DNA of 64,000 bases from Medicago truncatula (lineage: Eukaryota > Streptophyta > Magnoliopsida > Fabales > Fabaceae), in the NCBI RefSeq assembly GCF_003473485.1, contig NC_053046.1:29775332-29839331 (forward strand). Reading direction: 5' to 3'. The notes under the pieces were generated by a model that saw only the letters and a program-made list of their open reading frames with translations, was not told the origin of the DNA and ran no database searches. Below are positions 58,861 through 64,000 of the stretch, in pieces (the first letter of the stretch is position 1; each line of letters starts with the position of its first letter). Made by a program: the position numbers and the translations under genes.

Positions 58861-59640
58861 CTATCAAATTTGAATATATATATATTTTTTTTTTTATAAA
58901 GTTTAACTTAAAAGAAATAGAGTTGAACCAGAATATAATTCATTTACCTTTTTTTTTTTATAATTTTTTTCTTCCAATTATTCCGACTATTATACTCCTA
59001 TATAGGTAATTGCTCTTTAGGCACCCAACAATCGCTCTCGAGCATCCAATGAATGGTGATCTGTTGTTCGATACTTTATTGATTAGTTAGGAAATTTTTT
59101 AAATTGGTTCAACTGATTTAAAAAGTGAGCCGAACGGTAGTTAACTACTGTTTGACTTAAAAATTATCTCCTATATATTATATATGGGCTAAAGAAGGAA
59201 CACTCTATTGCTTAAAAATTTGTAAAAACACCCATGGTTCTAAAGAAAAAAACTCTATCGAAAGATACATTTACAAAACTTGAGAAACTCAGGAGACCAC
59301 TAAATCAATTTCCAAAGATGGAAAACTAAAAAGTAATTATTTTGATTTCACATATGCATAAAAATAATATTATCTGAAGAATTTAATTTGTATATAACAT
59401 ATCAATACTGTAATTTTTACACATACATCCAATTAAATTACATGTTCAATTGATATTTATAGAATTATTTTAAAAACTAACCTAAAAATGACGTATTAGT
59501 ATGATTTTATTGGATACATATGTAAAAAATATTTACACCATTAACACATAGAAACTAGTTTCTTACCGTAATTAGTTATAGTATAGTTTTGTCATCGAAG
59601 TTTAACTTAAAATTATTGAAAAAAATAATTGAAATGGTTT
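58861..59640. other. Intergenic, nothing recognised
   Basis: AT-rich DNA after the pseudogene; no supported features. Confidence 0.35.
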
Positions 59641-59664
59641 TATTATATTATATTTATGCAGGGT

Positions 59665-59815
59665 TAAAAATTTGGGGTGATTATCCGGAAGTCCTAGTTC
59701 AACTGACAAAAATGCCGAAATTATTAGGCCGGATGCTATGATTGGGATTCGAACCCCCGATACTTTCACTTATGTGTGTGAGTTTATAATGACTTTGCCA
59801 TTTCGTCTATCTACC
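59665..59815 (-). mobile_element. SINE-like element
   Basis: On the minus strand GGTAGATAGACGAAATGGCA could be an A box and GGGGGTTCGAATCCC is a good RNA polymerase III B box. The plus-strand flanks AAAAATTTGGGGTGA (about 59666) and AAAATTTTGGCGTGA (about 59827) look like a diverged target duplication. A broken tRNA gene is the alternative; no cloverleaf could be drawn. Confidence 0.45.
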
Positions 59816-59984
59816 AAAATAAAATAAAATTTTGGCGTGACTAATGGCCATGCACCCACGTCATAAAATTTGATGTTTGCGTAAAACTGTTTTTAATTAT
59901 AGTTAAATTTGATTGATGTTTGCAATTTTTCAAGAAGTATTTCAACGCCCTAGTGGTTGTACAGGATGGACAAAGAGATTTAAG

Positions 59985-60960
59985 ATTGTGTTTGGATGGG
60001 GGAATATTTTGAGAGAATTCAAATACTTTGAGGTGAATTCCATTGTTTCGATAATAATTTAAAGAATTTTTAAAATGATGGAAATTTATGAAGTAGTTTG
60101 TTCAAGTTAAATTTAGAGAATTTCAAATGACATCTAAAAGTTAATAATTTCAAAATTCTTCATTGTTATATTTTTTCAAATTTTGCATTTTAGTCCTCAA
60201 ATTATCCAAAATTTTCAATTTGACCCCAATAAATTTTTTAAAATTGCAAATTGACCCCTCATTTTAAAAAAATATATAATTTGGCCCCTCAAAATTTTTG
60301 AAATTTACAAATTAACCCTTAATTTCAATTTTCAAATTTGGCCCAAAAAATTAAAATTTATAAAAATTGCCTAAAAATGATGGCGATGAAATTTTTTATT
60401 TCTCCATCCAAACAAAAATATTGAGAAATGAACGTAATTTAATTGAATCATTTAAATTGCCTAGGATTCTAAATTCCTTAAAATTTTCTAATTACCTCAT
60501 CCAAACACACTTAAAGTGTGTTTGGATGGGGGATGTTTTGAGGGAATTCAAATACTTTGAGGTGAATTCCATTGTTTGGATAATAATTTGAGGAATTTTC
60601 AAAATGATGGAAATTTAGAGGATTTCAAATGACACCTAAAAGTTAAGAATTTCAAAATGCTTTATTGTTATAATTTTTCAAAGTTTGCATTCTGGTCCTC
60701 AAATTTTCCAAAATTTTCAATTTGGCCTCAATAAAATTCCAAAAAATTGTAAATTGACCCCTCAAAATTTTTGAAATTTACAAATTGACCCTTAATTTCA
60801 ATTTTCAATTTTGGCCCAAAAATATGACAATGAAATTTTTTATTATTCCATCCAAACAAAAGTATTGAGAAATGAAAGTAATTTAATTGAATCATTTAAA
60901 TTGCCTTGAATTTTAAATTCTTTAAAAAAATTTCAATTACCTCATCCAAACACACTCTAA
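59985..60960. mobile_element. Two tandem Tourist-like elements
   Basis: Two copies of about 500 and 440 bp stand head to tail: 59988-60513 and 60516-60958. Each begins GTGTTTGGATGGGGG and ends CATCCAAACACAC(T), an inverted repeat. TAA occurs before, between and after the copies (TTTAAGATTG, CACTTAAAGTG, CTCTAAGGG), matching the 3-bp TAA duplication of PIF/Harbinger-type MITEs. The copies share long runs such as GAATTCAAATACTTTGAGG. There is no coding capacity. Confidence 0.7.
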
Positions 60961-60961
60961 G

Positions 60962-61690
60962 GGTGTTTCCAAAATCCATGGATTGGTAGACAACGTGACC
61001 CTATCAAAATGTTAGGGAGCGCCTTACTTGTTGTGTTGGTCTGTTGGGAGACTCGGATGGCAAATGGCTGAAGGGATACCTGCGGAAGATTGATGATTGT
61101 GATGCTCTTCATGCGGAAATGTGAGCCATTTATTTTGAAATGGATCTTGCTCGTAAAAAGAAAATCATGCATCTTTATGTTAAAAGTGACTCTAAAGTCT
61201 TAATTGACATGTTGACATAGAAAATTAAAGCAACACTCTCTTTTGAACACTCTCTCTAATACTCACTCTCTTATTGGTTTAAATTATTGTGGGTCTACAC
61301 TTTCAAAATTGAACTTACACAAAGTGGTGGGACATACTTTGATTTCATCCAATAAAAAAGTGAATGCTAGAGAGAGTTTTGAAAAGTGACTGTTGCTAGC
61401 ATTCCTCTTCAAGAAAAATATATCCACTTTATGCTTCGTATTAGACAAATGTTGGAGTTGAGTTGAAATATTTATCTGTCTCACACTGGTGTGAAGACGT
61501 AAGCGCATTTGGCTAGCCAAATTTAGTTACTTTCTTAATTCTTTCAATGTTCATTTTCTCGAGTCTTTCTCAAAGGAGCTTCAAAGTCTTTTTTACGACA
61601 TCTTTGAGTTTGCATGCCTAGAAATGTCTATCAAACTTTGTAGTGTTTTTTTCTTCTTCTTTTGGGCTTTTGCCCTCTTTGCACAAAAAA
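60962..61690 (+). pseudogene. LINE RNase H and 3'-tail remnant
   Basis: The plus strand reads LLGDSDGKWLKGYLRKIDDC, DALHAEM, FEMDLARKKKIMHLYVKSDS, KVLIDMLT*, then after a MITE LRIRQMLELS*NIYLSHTG, an RNase H domain with stops and shifts. A T-rich tail with CTTTTGGGCTTTTGCCCTC (61655-61680) and an A-rich end follows, as in plant LINE 3' ends. The MITE at 61219-61409 splits it. Confidence 0.65.
61219..61409. mobile_element. MITE, family A copy 3
   Basis: Contains AGCAACACTCTCTTTTGAAC on the left and GTTGCTAGCATTCCTCTT on the right, plus the internal TTATTGGTTTAAATTATTGTGGGTCTA region shared with the copy at 5328. The left terminus is degraded and no target duplication is visible. It interrupts a LINE RNase H remnant. 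Confidence 0.7.
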
Positions 61691-61699
61691 TATATTTAT

Positions 61700-64000
61700 T
61701 TCTCTTATAAATTATTTAATCCTATCATTCAAATACATTTTTTTGACTAATCATTCTAATACACTTGATTTAATATAATGTTATTTTTATATAATATGTC
61801 TTACACTAGAATATTGTTTATCTTGGCTTCTAAGACACCTGTTGGACTGTTTAATACGCATGTAGTTGGCAATATGAACATGGTGTTATATTACTTGACC
61901 ATAGCACTATGTAAGCATGCTTCCGTATTACTACTTGTAATCATACACTATACATTATGCATGTACCATCCCTCAAAAAATTATGCATGTACCACATAAT
62001 TCAGTCCAAAATCCAAGTCAAATAATTATGCATTATCTTTTTTATATCTATTAGAGATAAATTTGTCAATAGTTAGTTTAGATTTAGTTGGATATGTTAT
62101 CTTTTTCTCATTTTCATATGAAATCATTTCATCATAATCATTACAATACATTGTTTTAGTGATTTCCTTCTTCTTTTCTATGGATGCCATGTTTCTTAAC
62201 ATTGATTATCATTCAAACTTTCTTTTTGAGGAATTACCATTCAAACTTGAATTGTGATTTCATGCAACACACCAATATATAGAATAGAACGTGGTTAGTA
62301 TGGTAACGATTGTGCTTACGTATCTTCCATTGTTATGGGAACATTTTTATGATGCTTAAATTAAAACGGGACAAGACAAGACTTATAAACCAATTAAAAC
62401 CATATGTCATATTCTTGACTAGGGTTTATTCAATTCAACCCTAAATATGTAGCTTTCACAATGTCACTGTTTTCATTAGCGTTTTTGAACATATAAGCAT
62501 TAAAATTTTGACTGATGAGTGTTCATATCATTCATACATATAGCTGAAACTTGAAGTTAACTCCTCATGAAAATTTCCATATTGATCTTATAATTTTTAA
62601 AACCGACCCACTCACTAAAAAGGTTGACATAGAGTTGACCTATACTTTCTATTAGTTAAATATCTAGTCTTTTTTTTTTTTTTTCTTGTTTTGTTTTAAT
62701 TAACCTTCTAGAATTTCTAGGAGAATGAGTGTCTTTGATAATCTAGAGTTTTAAAAAGTTAATCTATTTAGAATTTGAATTTAGGTACTTTTTAATCAAT
62801 TCGACATTAGCAGAAACTCATTAACCATGTGAATTCAATCTCATTTGATTGATTTTATTTTGTTTTGCATTGTACTAATTGGTGTTTAGTACTCGAGTTG
62901 GGATTAAGGATAAAATCATATACTACTAGTAAAAGTTGAAATAACAACAAAAACTAAAGATAAAAACAATAAAATTGATCACTAGATTTAGCGTCTCCAA
63001 GACTCTAACACTTAACGATCAAATTAAAAGTGAATTGTCTTTTACCATATCTAAATTTTCGTCGTTATTAGAACTTTTTATAGTAATCTCTTTTAAGTCA
63101 CAATCCACCACCTAATTTGGTGGGTTAATTTAGTTTCTTAAAAAAAAAAAAAAAAACACAATCCACCACATTCAACTTAATATTAATTTTATAATCACAC
63201 CTTTGTTTTGAATAAAAATGCACATAACATTTTTTTATTGACAAAATATATTTTTCTATTTTTGATAATTTTACTTTGAAGTCTCACATACTTTCAAGTC
63301 TCGATCCCTCGTCTTAACATAACATTATTTATAGATATGTTTTTAATTAACCGAGTTTTTTATCCACGCTTTTTTTTCTCTCTCTCTCCCACTATTTTTT
63401 TTAAGGACTCTCCCTCTAATTGCTAATTAATCCATAAATCAATAATCATGAACCTCTAAAAAAAAATAAAAAAAATCAATAATCATAAAACCATGTTTAT
63501 ATATGCTTTGTAAAGGTGGCAAATCTAATATTCCAAGCCAGATAGTCAAACTAACCAGAACAACGAATGGAAATAGGTCAAATGTCATTTATTATTTAAA
63601 AGGTACACAAAGTAGGAAAAATTCAAACCAAACACTAATACTTTGAGGCAGTGGCAAATATTGAATGGCATATTCACTTTTTGCTTTGTCTTCAATTAAA
63701 AAAAAAGATACCAGCAACACAATCATATATGCATATGTTTAACAAAATCTCAGCCTCCCCACGTTAATTAAATTTATATACCAGATTCCCATATATTTCC
63801 TCAGTCTATTTAAGTAGAAATGTACATGTATATAATCAAGGTTTTGCTTATATTTAAGATAAATGAGAGTATAAGCAAAAATAATAAATTGTACACAGAT
63901 TAAATGAGAGTAAAATCACGTTTTTCCTTATATTTAAGATCAATTTATGGTTAGTAAAATTTTGTCTTGTAGGTAAAGATTGGTACTTGGTAGTTGTAAG
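61700..64000. other. AT-rich DNA to the window end
   Basis: No gene, RNA or element border is supported. Short A/T runs occur (62669-62684, 63140-63156). The 3' end has a short duplicated phrase, TTATATTTAAGAT...AAATGAGAGTA (63849-63945). Confidence 0.4.

Noticed and set aside
1..64000. CRISPR array, bacterial operon, phage or plasmid structures
   Set aside because: The intron-bearing plant genes and plant repeats show eukaryotic nuclear DNA; no regularly spaced repeat-spacer array was seen.

Overview
The window looks like nuclear DNA of a dicot, most likely a legume and probably Medicago. Genes have AT-rich introns with GT...AG borders and plant protein families. The spaces between them are AT-rich and packed with plant transposable-element remnants (MULE, hAT-like, Stowaway, Tourist-like, copia-type LTR, LINE, SINE). 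The species call is inference from protein similarity and repeat style; no database was searched.

Layout. 1-8.9 kb: mostly repeats, with a kinase-only piece of an S-domain receptor kinase (+, about 3.04-4.41 kb) and, just downstream on the opposite strand, a decayed piece of an S-locus/EGF-like ectodomain. 9.0-10.1 kb: a small two-exon membrane-protein gene of unknown function. 11.5-20 kb: a mobile-element block: a TG...CA element with 25-bp inverted ends, two MULE-like elements with 9-bp target duplications and many copies of a short palindrome, a foldback MITE, a Stowaway MITE, a SINE and LINE fragments. 20.7-24.3 kb: a complete six-coding-exon Aux/IAA repressor gene (IAA8/IAA9 type, 347 aa) with a 5'-UTR intron. 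26-28 kb: LINE reverse-transcriptase remains interrupted by a MITE. 28.7-31.4 kb: a frameshifted serine-glyoxylate aminotransferase pseudogene (-). 33.8-37.3 kb: Stowaway MITE, copia-type solo LTR, hAT-like element. 38.6-39.2 kb: a glycine-rich protein with a likely lipidation site (-). 41.0-43.7 kb: a MULE with intact 10-bp target duplications. 44.2-45.9 kb: a SINA-type E3 ligase gene whose last exon encodes a ubiquitin-like domain (+). 46.6-49.3 kb: glutamyl-tRNA reductase, HEMA (-), converging on the SINA gene. 50.9-52.2 kb: LINE remnant with an inserted element. 53.6-54.5 kb: a TIR repeat. 55.2-58.9 kb: a frameshifted RNA polymerase I factor TAF1B/RRN7 pseudogene (+). 59.6-64 kb: SINE-like, Tourist-like and LINE remnants, then featureless AT-rich DNA.

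The neighbouring genes do not form a pathway. The genes that appear functional are Aux/IAA (auxin response), HEMA (chloroplast tetrapyrrole synthesis), the SINA-ubiquitin-like fusion (protein degradation), the glycine-rich protein and the small membrane protein. Two housekeeping-gene relatives (SGAT and TAF1B) are clearly broken, so intact copies probably lie elsewhere. The most unusual items are the SINA-ubiquitin-like fusion with a non-conjugatable C-terminus, the palindrome-studded MULEs, and the TG...CA element with long inverted ends.
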